From contig NZ_CP146963.1 of the NCBI RefSeq assembly GCF_037113525.1, positions 434,001 to 498,000 on the forward strand: a DNA stretch of 64,000 nt, in the 5' to 3' direction. Shown here piece after piece: positions 24,989 through 34,492 of the stretch (its first letter is position 1; the number at the start of each line of letters is the position of its first letter). A program made the position numbers and the translations under genes. The notes beneath the pieces were generated by a model that saw only the letters and a program-made list of their open reading frames with translations, was not told the origin of the DNA and searched no databases. The stretch comes from Butyrivibrio fibrisolvens. GTDB taxonomy: Bacteria > Bacillota > Clostridia > Lachnospirales > Lachnospiraceae.

Positions 24989-26209
24989 ATGAACAATAAT
25001 AGGAATGGTCTGATACTGAGAATAACGCCAAGTTATAAATATTTTCTTTTGCTTTTTCCGTTATTTAAGCCAGATACATTTGATTCGTTACCCTCCCTGC
25101 ATTATGTATCGATATTTTTAGATTTATTAAAATATACTATTTTTATTGTGTTGCTTATACGTTTTTTTGTTTATAAAAAAAATCTAAGTCTTATTTCTCT
25201 TATTTATCCTGCTTTTTTGCTTGTTTTATTGATTTCCACTTTTTTAAATCATAATGGGAATACTGTTTTGCATTTGTTCAGTACTAATATTGACTTATTT
25301 ATATATTTCTTATTAGCAAATTATGTTGAGGAAAAAGATGAATACGTTGATTTTTTAAAGGCTGCATCTTTTCTATTAGCTTTTTGGTGTCTTGCAAATA
25401 CGTTATCTGTTTTGGCGTTTTATCATAGACGATATATGTATATTTCAAATATTACGACTTCTATAAAGAAAGACCGATATTTATTAGGATCAAAGAATTA
25501 TCAAATATTATTTATTTTGCCTATGGCCAGTATTACTTCTGCATTAGATGTTGAATTAGTGGGGAAAATAAGGGTTCGTACACTTGTTATTCATATTTTG
25601 GCTTGTGTTCCGCTGTTCATGACCGCTGCAGCAACGTCAATAATTACAATGATCATTTTTTATGTATTATTATGGATAGGAATAAAGAAACCAGTAATAC
25701 TAAGAATGCTGCAAATACCAAAAATACTTGTCATTGCTAGTATTGCTATCTTTGGGATGTTTGTAGTTATGGGAACACATAGTGGAATAGCTAGACTTTT
25801 GGAAATGGCGTTTAAAAAGTCAATTCAATCTCAAAGATCTTTAATTTGGACTTCATATTTGAAAAGAATCTCAGAAAAACCGCTTTGGGGTTATGGATAT
25901 ATGACAGACTATATGCAGGTGTTATTAACAAGGGTAGTGCATGCTCATAACCAATACTTACAGATTATGTTTAGAGGTGGAATTATTGGTATTATTGTTT
26001 TTATACTCTTTATTTATTCTTTATTAGAATTGTCTGTAAATCTTAACTCGAAGAGTGGAGTTATTTCTTGTGCTGCAGCTTCAGCTATGATTGTTGCATT
26101 TCAGGGGGATTACTATTATAGCTTGTTTTTTTATTTTGCAATTGTGATACTTTTGGTTCACGGCAGGATTAATAGCCAAAGAATTGTAATTGGTAATAGA
26201 GGGCTATAA
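24989..26209 (+). CDS. Wzy-type polymerase / O-antigen ligase-like protein
   Basis: 406 residues with about ten to twelve membrane helices and a periplasm-facing loop. The segment SLIWTSYLKRISEKPLWGYGY followed by VVHAHNQYLQIMFRGGIIG matches the Wzy_C/O-antigen ligase pattern, with the conserved His in HAHNQYL. It would polymerise repeat units on the outer face of the membrane after flipping. It is the only polymerase candidate in the window. The 58-base gap before it holds a weak ribosome site. Confidence 0.88.
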   Translation: MNNNRNGLILRITPSYKYFLLLFPLFKPDTFDSLPSLHYVSIFLDLLKYTIFIVLLIRFFVYKKNLSLISLIYPAFLLVLLISTFLNHNGNTVLHLFSTNIDLFIYFLLANYVEEKDEYVDFLKAASFLLAFWCLANTLSVLAFYHRRYMYISNITTSIKKDRYLLGSKNYQILFILPMASITSALDVELVGKIRVRTLVIHILACVPLFMTAAATSIITMIIFYVLLWIGIKKPVILRMLQIPKILVIASIAIFGMFVVMGTHSGIARLLEMAFKKSIQSQRSLIWTSYLKRISEKPLWGYGYMTDYMQVLLTRVVHAHNQYLQIMFRGGIIGIIVFILFIYSLLELSVNLNSKSGVISCAAASAMIVAFQGDYYYSLFFYFAIVILLVHGRINSQRIVIGNRGL

Positions 26210-26210
26210 A

Positions 26211-27335
26211 TTGAAAGTATTGATCATAGGTGCTAATAACATAGGGCATGGTGGGAGATCAACGGTTGCGTATAATATCTCAAAACATATTGGAAAAGAT
26301 ATTATATGTGACTTTGTTAATGAATGTAAAAAAGAATTTCCGAAAAGAGTAATCTCTGAGATAGATGCAAAAAAAGGAAAAATTATAAATGCTAATTTAT
26401 GCATAAGACCATATGTATATCGGCAATATTTATGGATGCGCTTTATAAAAAAAGTAGTAGAAAAAAACTCCTATGAAATAGTTCATATACATTGTGATAA
26501 TCTACAGGAAGCTTTCAGGACAATTATTTGGGTTAAACTTTTTTCTGATTCAAAAATAGTTGTCCATGGTCATGCTTCGAATTTTATGTGTAATATTACG
26601 TTATGGCGTAGGTTGTCTGCTAATATGTTAAGAAAAGTATTACCTCAGTATATTGATGCATGCGTAGCATGCAGCGAGGAATCGTGGCGGTTTGTGTTTG
26701 GTGAGGGGAATAATAAAAAACAACATATAGTAAGTAATGGAATAGAGGTTGAAAAATATAAATTTAATCCTGAAAAACGAGAACTAATACGAAATCAGCT
26801 GAATATAAACAATATGATAGTCTTTGGAAATGTGGCAAATTTTTATCAACCCAAGAATCATTTTAGGCTAATAGATATTTTTGCTGAATGTAGAAAAGTT
26901 TTTTCCAACTGTGCTTTGGTTCTTATAGGAGAAGGTGAACTAAAAGATACTATACAAAAATATATTGATAAACAGGGACTTGATAGTTGCATTTTCTTGT
27001 TAGGGCACATAAGTGAGGTATCAGCTTATTACTCTGCAATGGATATATTTCTTATGCCATCTGTTCATGAAGGAGTTCCATTGGCAGGGATAGAAGCGCA
27101 GTATTCTTGCTTGCCTTGCTTCTTCAGCACCGGAGTTTCGCAAAAAGTAAAAATAATAGATAGTACTGAATTTATATCACTAGAGTTGACCAATAATGAA
27201 TGGGCTAGATTTATTTATGAGCATACAGACTTGAATACAAATAGGAATGTTCAAGAAGAAATTATTAACTCTGAGTATAATATACTCAATTCAAGTAAAG
27301 CGATGAGAGCTATTTACCAGAATATTACGCAATAG
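26211..27335 (+). CDS. GT4-family glycosyltransferase
   Basis: 374 residues from a TTG at 26211, chosen because AGAGGG lies seven bases upstream and LKVLIIGANNIGHGGRST is the natural GT-B beginning; it directly follows the polymerase stop. The donor-side domain contains VFGNVANFYQPKNHFRLIDI, ALVLIGEGELKDTI, IFLLGHISEVSAYYSAMDIF and MPSVHEGVPLAGIEAQ, the last holding the E(x7)E-like region. It adds a sugar to the repeat unit in the cytoplasm. Confidence 0.9.
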   Translation: MKVLIIGANNIGHGGRSTVAYNISKHIGKDIICDFVNECKKEFPKRVISEIDAKKGKIINANLCIRPYVYRQYLWMRFIKKVVEKNSYEIVHIHCDNLQEAFRTIIWVKLFSDSKIVVHGHASNFMCNITLWRRLSANMLRKVLPQYIDACVACSEESWRFVFGEGNNKKQHIVSNGIEVEKYKFNPEKRELIRNQLNINNMIVFGNVANFYQPKNHFRLIDIFAECRKVFSNCALVLIGEGELKDTIQKYIDKQGLDSCIFLLGHISEVSAYYSAMDIFLMPSVHEGVPLAGIEAQYSCLPCFFSTGVSQKVKIIDSTEFISLELTNNEWARFIYEHTDLNTNRNVQEEIINSEYNILNSSKAMRAIYQNITQ

Positions 27336-27355
27336 TTTTCTGAGACTGATTAGTA

Positions 27356-28831
27356 TTGCAAAATAACTATAGACAGTTGGATGATAATAAAAAAGTGATG
27401 ATAAATAAAGAAATATATAGTATGGGTAAAAAAAATTTAATAATCACTTTTTGGTGTCAGCTAGGGTATATTTTTGTAAGCTTTATTTGTAGAACCGTAT
27501 TTACATACGTTTTAGGTGCAGAATACCTTGGAATCAACGGCCTTTTTTCCAATGTAATAACCATTCTTTCGTTTGTGGAATTGGGACTTGGAAATGCAAT
27601 GGTTTATAAACTTTATAAACCAATTAAAGACAATGATACTAATTCGATTCGCATCTATATAAGCTTTTACAAACATGTTTATAGAATCATAATGACAATT
27701 GTATTTTTTGTTGGTCTGGCACTGGCGCCATTTTTGGATAAGCTGGTCAGCAACAGTAATGTGAGTACGAACATTTATCTTTTATATTTTCTCTTTTTAC
27801 TGGATACAGTTATTTCTTATGCTTATGTGTTTAGAAAAACTATTATAATTGCCGATCAAAAAAATTATATTATTGAGTCATATACCCTATCTTTTAACAT
27901 CGCAATGAACATTATACAAATGATCATTGTCGCTATAACCCATGCATATATTCCATATCTGATAGTAAAGATAGTATTTGATTTGCTATGTAATGTTGCA
28001 TTGGATTTAAGATCTGTTAATGATTATCCATTTTTAAGAAATCTAGACTCTAGTCCTAAATTATCTGATGAAGACAAAAAAGAATTTTATGCAAATATAA
28101 AAGGACTGTTTATTGAAAAAATGGCTGCAGTGTCATTTAGTGGTACAGATAATATTTTTATTACGATGTTTTATAATGTATCAATGGTTGGCATAGTTTC
28201 GCAATATACCATGATTCTGAATGCTTTTAACTTGTTGTTAACAAAAGTATATGGAGCGTTAACTGCATCGATTGGAAAGTTAAATGTAGAGGAAAATAGT
28301 TCTTTTGTTGAAAATGTATTTATAAAGATATATTTCACAAATGCGTTAATCTATGGGCTTTTGTTCACAGGGATGGCTAATTTGCTACAAGTATTTGTGG
28401 TTGATATTTGGTTGAATGATGATTATTTTCTAGGAACTATTCCGATTTTATTGATGACTGCAGAAGTGTGCATTAGAGGAATGCATTATCCAGTGTTTCT
28501 TGTTAGGTCGGCACTGGGATTATTTGCACAATTAAGAGTTGTAGCTTTGTTTTGCGCTTTTTTGAATATTGTTCTGGATTTTATCTTAGGATATTTTTGG
28601 GGGATTTCAGGAATAATCGTAGCAACAATTGTTTCAAGAGGAATTGTGTATATTACGGACATTTTTGTTGTGTATAAATATGGCTTTAAATGTTCTATTA
28701 AAAATTTTATCTTGATTGTATTAAGATGCATGATAAATGCTGTTGTTATAGGCTGGTTTGCTGGGTACATTATAAAACTTTTGCCAGAATTTAAAGGAAT
28801 TATAGGATTTGGATTATATATAATTATTTAG
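27356..28831 (+). CDS. Wzx-type flippase, C-terminus shifted out of frame
   Basis: 491 residues, about twelve to fourteen helices of the MOP/polysaccharide-transport superfamily (TYVLGAEYLGINGLFSNV near the start is typical). It moves lipid-linked repeat units across the membrane. The stop at 28829-28831 seems premature: the next frame from about 28822 to 28917 continues with a helix, YLVMVFALLSWLFNI, and a basic end, SILSDVRKEKD, as expected for the true C-terminus. One missing base in the TATATAATTATTT tract would explain this. The start is uncertain: TTG at 27356 or ATG at 27398. Confidence 0.8.
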   Translation: MQNNYRQLDDNKKVMINKEIYSMGKKNLIITFWCQLGYIFVSFICRTVFTYVLGAEYLGINGLFSNVITILSFVELGLGNAMVYKLYKPIKDNDTNSIRIYISFYKHVYRIIMTIVFFVGLALAPFLDKLVSNSNVSTNIYLLYFLFLLDTVISYAYVFRKTIIIADQKNYIIESYTLSFNIAMNIIQMIIVAITHAYIPYLIVKIVFDLLCNVALDLRSVNDYPFLRNLDSSPKLSDEDKKEFYANIKGLFIEKMAAVSFSGTDNIFITMFYNVSMVGIVSQYTMILNAFNLLLTKVYGALTASIGKLNVEENSSFVENVFIKIYFTNALIYGLLFTGMANLLQVFVVDIWLNDDYFLGTIPILLMTAEVCIRGMHYPVFLVRSALGLFAQLRVVALFCAFLNIVLDFILGYFWGISGIIVATIVSRGIVYITDIFVVYKYGFKCSIKNFILIVLRCMINAVVIGWFAGYIIKLLPEFKGIIGFGLYIII

Positions 28832-28921
28832 TTATGGTCTTTGCACTATTATCGTGGCTTTTCAATATAAAGCAATTTAACTCTATATTGAGTGATGTTA
28901 GGAAAGAAAAGGATTGAAATA

Positions 28922-30018
28922 ATGAAGGTAGGAATTCTGACATTTCATAGGACGTCAAATTTTGGCTCTTTTTTTCAGACTTATGCTCTATATTACTACT
29001 TAGATAAACTTGGCGTTGATTGCTATATAATTGACTACTGCTGCAAAGAAATAGAAAAAAGAGAAAAAATGAGTATTTTTAATTCACATACTCTTAGAGA
29101 AATGGTCCATTGTTTTTTTTACAGCAGAAGCTACCGAAGAAGATATAACAGCTTATCAAAGCAGATACATGAAAAAACAAGATGCTCTAAACAATTTAAT
29201 CAAAATAATATTAAAGAAGCTAATAAAGAATTTGATTGCTTTTTAGTTGGCAGTGATCTTGTGTGGTCATTTGAAATAACTGGGAATGATAAATCATACT
29301 ATTTAGATTTTGCTACGGATGATAAGCTTAGTGTTCTTATGCATCATCTTTTGGCAAAACTATTAGTGAAAATGAGAAAGATGCTATAAGGCAATACCTG
29401 CAAAGATTTTATGCAGTTAGTGTTAGAGAAAAACAATCTATATCAGAAATTAATTCAATAATACAATCAAAGAAAGTCATTTCCGTATGTGATCCTACAA
29501 TGCTACTTGCAAAAGAATGGAATTTGATTTATGGATTGCATGGAGACAATAATAAATTAATCCATAAAGGAGAAAAATATATACTTTTATATTTCCCAGA
29601 TATAAGTGGGAAAATGATAAAGGATGCGTATTATTTGAAAGATAAATATGGGTATAAGATAATTTGCATAAATGAAAAACGTCCACATAGAAATATAAAA
29701 AATGTAAGTATTGATGGGCCAGATGACTTCCTGCATTTGTTTCAGCATGCACAGATTGTACTAACTGGATCATATCATGGAATTCTTTTCTCAATTTATA
29801 ACCGGATTCCATTTTTTTACTATGTCCGCTCTCATTCTTTGAGGATGGAGAATCTTTCTAGTATATTAGATATTGAAGATAGAAGGGGAGAGTATATTAG
29901 GAACATATCTAATCCAGAAGTGATTGACTATGAGAAAATTTACAATAATTTAAACATAATGGTGTCTCAGTCAAAAAGGTATTTAAACGAAATTGCAGAA
30001 AAAATGCTTGAAGTATAA
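28922..30018 (+). pseudogene. Polysaccharide pyruvyl transferase, broken by one frameshift
   Basis: From the ATG at 28922 (AAAGGA upstream) the frame reads MKVGILTFHRTSNFGSFFQT, a typical start of the pyruvyltransferase family, and continues through DCFLVGSDLVWSFE to LDFATDDKLS. Around 29335 the family sequence moves to another frame: SYASSFGKTISENEKDAIR, then FYAVSVREKQS and VCDPTMLLAKEW, continuing to the stop at 30018 with LTGSYHGILFSIY. A single lost base (probably a T in GTGTTCTTAT) explains it. The enzyme would have added ketal-pyruvate to the glycan. Confidence 0.85.
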
Positions 30019-30120
30019 ATTGATATTATTTTATTATCAAGCTACTAATCCCCAAAGATAAGTGTGTATATTTAGTAAGGTTTGTTATGCAATTATTTCT
30101 GACTGTAAAAGGTGAAGAAA

Positions 30121-31275
30121 ATGCAAAGCGTGTGTGAAAAAAATAATTGCACAGGTTGTGGAGCGTGCGTGAATATTTGCCCTGTTAATGCTGTGGCTTT
30201 TGAGGATAATCCTTTAGATGGAAAGATAGCAATAGTTTCTTCAGAAAAATGCATTGATTGTGGGATGTGCTATAAAACATGTCCAGTGAATGAATGGCCA
30301 GAAATGCAAAAAACGAAAATTTGTTATGCTGGATGGTCTATGAACAATGATGTGAGAAAAAAGTCTGCATCGGGAGGAATTGCTGCAGAATTATATAAGT
30401 ATTATTTAAATAAAGGATGCTGGATTGCTGGGTGCGAAATGGATGAGCAATTTTCTGCAAAAATCTCACTGAGAAATACCGGCTATTCATTTTTTCAAAA
30501 TTCGAAATATGTTTATTCAGATATGGGGGACACTTTTACACAAATAGAGAGGGTTCTTAAAGAGAAGAACGAAGTGCTATTTGTTGGACTTCCATGTCAA
30601 GTTTCTGGGTTAAGAAAGTATCTTCAAATAAAAGGTATTAATACTGAAAATCTTTTATGTGTTGACTTGATTTGTCATGGTGTTATACAGGCACAGTGGC
30701 TTAAAGACTATGTCCGATCCAAAGAAAAGAAGACGAAAAAAAAAGCTAGCCATATTGCATTTAGAGATTATCGTTTTGGGACGCAAAATTTTGTTCTTAC
30801 TTTGGGAGACGATGAAGACATTTTCTTTGCCGCACCAGTAAATAGAACTGATGAATATCAGATAGCTTATCATCGCGGAGTAGCATATAGAAATAATTGT
30901 TACAATTGTTTTTATGCTCAGGAGAATAGAACGGGTGATATAACACTCGGAGATTTTACTGGTGTTGGAACAGAAAGAGAGTTTTTGTACGAGAAGCAGA
31001 AAATTTCGTGTGTTTTGGTTAACAGCAAGAAAGCATTTGATGTATTAAATGAAATGAAGAGAGAGGGATATATTTTTTTGGATGAAAGACCTATTAGTGA
31101 AGAATATAATAGGGAACAAAGGCTTCATACACCTACACCTGTGCCATCTGAAAGAAAACGATTCCTTATGAATATCTCGCGAGGTAAATCATTTGGGTCA
31201 GCTATTCGATCGAGTATGAAGTTAAGAATGATAAAGAATGAAATAAAAGCAGTGTTTGCAATTAGAGGTAACTAG
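30121..31275 (+). CDS. F420-hydrogenase beta-subunit-like iron-sulfur protein of glycan locus
   Basis: 384 residues from the ATG at 30121 (AAAGGTG upstream). Two ferredoxin-type cysteine clusters open it: CTGCGACVNICP and CIDCGMCYKTCP. The FrhB N- and C-terminal domains follow, with GLPCQVSGLRKYL, VDLICHGV and NCYNCFYAQENRTGDITLGDF. Homologues often sit next to pyruvyltransferase genes in polysaccharide loci, as here, and are thought to perform a redox step on the sugar or its donor, but the reaction is not established. If its partner pyruvyltransferase is dead, it may now be idle. Confidence 0.85.
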   Translation: MQSVCEKNNCTGCGACVNICPVNAVAFEDNPLDGKIAIVSSEKCIDCGMCYKTCPVNEWPEMQKTKICYAGWSMNNDVRKKSASGGIAAELYKYYLNKGCWIAGCEMDEQFSAKISLRNTGYSFFQNSKYVYSDMGDTFTQIERVLKEKNEVLFVGLPCQVSGLRKYLQIKGINTENLLCVDLICHGVIQAQWLKDYVRSKEKKTKKKASHIAFRDYRFGTQNFVLTLGDDEDIFFAAPVNRTDEYQIAYHRGVAYRNNCYNCFYAQENRTGDITLGDFTGVGTEREFLYEKQKISCVLVNSKKAFDVLNEMKREGYIFLDERPISEEYNREQRLHTPTPVPSERKRFLMNISRGKSFGSAIRSSMKLRMIKNEIKAVFAIRGN

Positions 31276-31380
31276 ATTCAGCGAAATTCTGGATGGATTA
31301 TTATATGGTACAGTGGCTATTTTGAGAGAATAGTTATGATATTTGCAGTGGAATAATAATGAGCTGATTTTGAGACTATT

Positions 31381-31920
31381 ATGTCAGATAATATTACTTT
31401 CACCGATGCTGTTATATTATGGCGTGACAAAAAAATATGTTCAATTACTAATCTTGAATCAGTGCTTTCAGATTTTAAGATTATCTTTGCATACAATTCT
31501 AACAAAATAGAAGCTGCCGGAGTTTCAATTTCTCACACCAGAGAGATATTTGAAACTGGAAAGGTGACTGAATATACAGGAGATCTGAAACCTCTTTTAG
31601 AAACATATAACCAAAAGGTCTGCTACGATTTCTTGAAAGAAAAAGTCATTAACAAAGAACCGTTAACAGGAGAATTGATCTGTCAGATACACGAGAAGCT
31701 TACCCATGGATGCTACGATGAAGTTAGAATATCCAAGGGCGAGAGACCAGGCGAATACAAGAAGAACTATTACCGCGTAGGATTATCAGTCGGTGTTCCG
31801 CCTGAAGATGTTGAGGAAGAGATAGATTTTATATGCAAGGAACTGTCTGAAGCTAAGATAGAATCTGTCGATGTTGGTTCTACCTTGATGAATTCCTTGT
31901 TATATTTCTCTTCCAGATAA
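31381..31920 (+). pseudogene. Fic-domain gene fragment (N-terminal part only)
   Basis: The 179-codon frame matches the N-terminal half of Fic adenylyltransferases: FAYNSNKIEAAGVSISHTREI resembles the inhibitory (S/T)xxxE helix region, followed by a KVCYDFLKEKV helix, ICQIHEKLTHG and a loop with ISKGERPGEYK. It ends before any HPFxDGNGR catalytic motif. After about codon 160 the sequence stops looking like Fic and instead is antisense to a lipoprotein fragment. The break is thus a fusion point, not a point mutation. No enzyme activity is expected. Confidence 0.75.
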
Positions 31921-32018
31921 TTCATGATTTGGGACTCGGGATCATGAATTAATGAGCATCCATTCAATAAGAGTGGCAGGCATAATAAAATGCAGATAAA
32001 TCTTGGAATTGTTCGCAT
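31857..32018 (-). pseudogene. 5' fragment of a lipoprotein gene, joined to the Fic fragment
   Basis: On the minus strand, from the ATG at 32016-32018 with GAAAGAGAG upstream, a lipoprotein signal is encoded (FICILLCLPLLLNGCSL, lipobox ending LNGC). It is followed by IMNYLEEKYNKEFIKVEPTS, which is similar in style to small Lachnospiraceae lipoproteins. After about 54 codons the frame runs antisense to the Fic remnant and loses that character. So the gene has lost its 3' part at a junction near 31857-31870. The region 32019-32222 beyond it holds no gene. Confidence 0.5.
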
Positions 32019-32212
32019 ATTAACTCTCTTTCGTAATTATTTACGACACCAGGTATTGTGAATATATATTTGAATTCTAACAAATGTCTTTGTACCTAAA
32101 TTATAAAAAATAGAGTGAAGTTGTAAACAAAAACTGCACTGCAAAAATCTTCTACTTCATTCCCCAAAACTTGTATAGGAAAAACGGCTAAAAAATATGT
32201 TACTATATCAAA

Positions 32213-32263
32213 GTGTCTTTACTGGATGACATTTGATCATAAACTGTCATCCATTCTAGGACA
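32213..32263 (+). promoter_or_regulatory. Leader hairpin before the 32286 gene
   Basis: TGGATGACA (32223-32231) pairs perfectly with TGTCATCCA (32245-32253) around a 13-base loop that itself contains TGATCA. Outer bases GTGTC and GGACA extend it. No T-run follows, so it is more likely an operator or a leader structure than a terminator. Confidence 0.35.
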
Positions 32264-32285
32264 TTGATATGGAGGTATTATTTGT

Positions 32286-33998
32286 ATGAATAAGCATATT
32301 AAAAGCGGCATAGCTACAATGTTTTTTATTCCGCTGTGGTATTACAAGACCACCCCGGCTCTGAACATTCATAGTGAGGGGCTGTGGTTTTTTGCAATCT
32401 CAGTAGCCATGTTTTACGGAACTATTGAGATGTTTGGAATTTCAAAAGAGCAGGGAAGACGCCCAAAAGAAAGATCTCTTCGAGTGATTTCAACTGGCTC
32501 CAGTAAAGATAATCAAAGTATGACTCTGATTAAATATATGTTCAAAAGTATTGGATTTAGAGTTGCTCTTGGGATATTTGCTTCGATGTTTATTTTGTCT
32601 TTCTTTGCTGAAGGCGAAATCTTTCATTCCAAGAAATATAGTGAGCTTATAACTGTAACTGAGGCTGATGTATCAGAAATACCTTCTGCGGAAGGAACAA
32701 GTTCCATTGCTTTGATGGATACTAAGTCAGCAACCAAACTTGGTGATAGAGAAATTGGTGCATTATCAAATGTTGTCAGCCAGTATGATGTGGCAGGTTA
32801 TACCCAGATAGATTTTCAGGGCTGCCCAATCAAAACTGCACCTTTAAAATATGCGGACTTTTTTAAGTGGCTGAAAAACAAAGATACAGGTATTCCTGGA
32901 TATGTTACTGTTGATCCAGTCAATATGGATGCGGAATATGTGGCATTGGATGAAGGAATGAAGTATGTTCCATCAGCTTGCTTTAGTCAGAATTTAAAAC
33001 GCCACGTAAGATTTACGTATCCTACTACCATATTTTCTAATGGCCATTTTGAAATAGATGAAGAGGGAACACCCTGGTACGTGTATTCAGTATACGAGCA
33101 GCAATTTGGATTATTCGATGGTAAACAGGTGACTGGCTGTATACTGGTTAATCCGTTTAATGGTGAAACCCAAAAGCTTAGTCTTGATGAAATTCCTACA
33201 TGGGTAGATGTGGTATTCAAAGGAGATCTAATCTGTAAGCAGTACAATTATTATGCTCAGCTTAATGGCGGTTATTGGAATTCAAAGTTTGGGCAGGTTG
33301 GATGTAAGAAGATTACAGAATCTTCAGATTCAGATAGTGTTTCTGACTATGGGTATGTGGCCAAAGATGGAGATATCTGGATATATACAGGTGTTACTTC
33401 TGTAAATTCAGACAGTTCTAACATAGGTTTCATTCTTTCAAATGAACGAACAGAAGAAACACTATTTATACCATGTACAGGCGCTGATGAATTTTCAGCT
33501 ATGGCAGCAGCTGAGGGTGAGGTTCAGGAAAAGGGGTATGTTGCATCATTTCCATCACTTATTCTGGTTGATAATAATCCAACCTATATAATGGTGCTAA
33601 AAGATAATGCCGGCTTAGTAAAAATGTATGCAGCAGTAAATGTTGAGCAGTACAATCTGGTTGCTACAGCTACAACTCAGGAGGATTGTATTGCTAACTA
33701 TAAGGCACTTCTTAATGGGACACTATCTGTAGAAGAAGCAAATACAGAGAACACAGCGAGTACAGCAATACCAGAGACAAAACCGATTTCTAAGGATTTG
33801 TCTGATGCCCCAACGAAGCAGATTACTATTATAAAAATAGAAACTATTGTAGAGAGCGGTAACACTTATATTTACATTGTTGATGAGAATAACAAAATTT
33901 ATAAAGCGTTATATGTAGATGTTATCGATATGTTGCTTGTAAATGTTGGAGATACGATCACTATTAAAACTGATGGAGAATACTTTGTTATAGAATAG
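32286..33998 (+). CDS. Membrane-anchored protein of unknown function
   Basis: 570 residues. Three hydrophobic segments lie near the N-terminus (about 9-24, 33-51 and 91-108). A long Asp/Thr/Ser-rich extracellular-looking part (about 120-500) follows, with Trp- and Tyr-rich beta segments such as TPWYVYSVYEQQFGLFDGK and WNSKFGQVGCKKI. It ends with a small beta domain (TIIKIETIVESGNTYIYIVD ... GDTITIKTDGEYFVIE) resembling an OB- or PepSY-like module. I do not recognise the family. RBS GGAGG lies upstream. It is solitary, between gene debris and a convergent gene. Confidence 0.6.
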   Translation: MNKHIKSGIATMFFIPLWYYKTTPALNIHSEGLWFFAISVAMFYGTIEMFGISKEQGRRPKERSLRVISTGSSKDNQSMTLIKYMFKSIGFRVALGIFASMFILSFFAEGEIFHSKKYSELITVTEADVSEIPSAEGTSSIALMDTKSATKLGDREIGALSNVVSQYDVAGYTQIDFQGCPIKTAPLKYADFFKWLKNKDTGIPGYVTVDPVNMDAEYVALDEGMKYVPSACFSQNLKRHVRFTYPTTIFSNGHFEIDEEGTPWYVYSVYEQQFGLFDGKQVTGCILVNPFNGETQKLSLDEIPTWVDVVFKGDLICKQYNYYAQLNGGYWNSKFGQVGCKKITESSDSDSVSDYGYVAKDGDIWIYTGVTSVNSDSSNIGFILSNERTEETLFIPCTGADEFSAMAAAEGEVQEKGYVASFPSLILVDNNPTYIMVLKDNAGLVKMYAAVNVEQYNLVATATTQEDCIANYKALLNGTLSVEEANTENTASTAIPETKPISKDLSDAPTKQITIIKIETIVESGNTYIYIVDENNKIYKALYVDVIDMLLVNVGDTITIKTDGEYFVIE

Positions 33999-34012
33999 TT
34001 ACAAGATAAAGC

Positions 34013-34032
34013 TATTTGACGCGCGTCAAATA
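34013..34032. repeat. Perfect 20-bp palindrome between convergent genes
   Basis: TATTTGACGC followed by its exact complement, centred between 34022 and 34023, 14 bases after the stop of the + gene and just before the end of the - gene. No T-run flanks it, so it is either a weak bidirectional terminator or a protein-binding palindrome. Confidence 0.45.
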
Positions 34033-34038
34033 AGAATG

Positions 34039-34443
34039 TCATAAGTATAAATCAGTAAGGTTCTGGAGATTTCTATTGTGTACGTATTCAGGAAGCGAAT
34101 CTATTTTTTTGATATACAAGCTGTCCTGGCTGCAGCGGCCTTCAGATAATTCAAGGAACTTCATTTCATCATAGGCTTTGAGTTTATGGGTAGTTAAGAT
34201 TGAACCGATATTTTGTCTGTTGCTTGGAATGATTCTTTCGCATACCCATAATTTACTAATATCACGAGGGATAGTATAAATTCCGTGTTTTACATATGCT
34301 GTCAGAAGGAGAGGAGCAGTCCATTCATCGAGGGTTTCCACGAGTTCAATATAGAAGTCTTTGGCTTTTTTATAATATAATAGCGTGCCAATAGATAAGT
34401 TGTTATCGTCATCAATGATTTCAAATATTTTCATAGTATTCAT
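34039..34443 (-). CDS. Hypothetical cytoplasmic protein
   Basis: 134 residues, or 131 if the second methionine (MKIFEIIDDDNN) is used. Mixed alpha/beta, without a signal or membrane segment. It has conserved-looking stretches EWTAPLLLTAYVKHGIYTIP, RIIPSNRQNIGSIL and DEMKFLELSEGRCSQDSLYI. The compact, polar sequence with WVCERIIPSNRQNIG looks like an accessory-gene protein, but I cannot name a family or activity. It is followed on the minus strand by a palindrome and shares its orientation with the ATPase upstream (49 bases apart). No clear ribosome site was found. Confidence 0.6.
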   Translation of the reverse strand: MNTMKIFEIIDDDNNLSIGTLLYYKKAKDFYIELVETLDEWTAPLLLTAYVKHGIYTIPRDISKLWVCERIIPSNRQNIGSILTTHKLKAYDEMKFLELSEGRCSQDSLYIKKIDSLPEYVHNRNLQNLTDLYL

Positions 34444-34492
34444 GGGGTGATGTGGTGTTATTTACGTGATAACAGTTATGTGAAGCTTTGGG

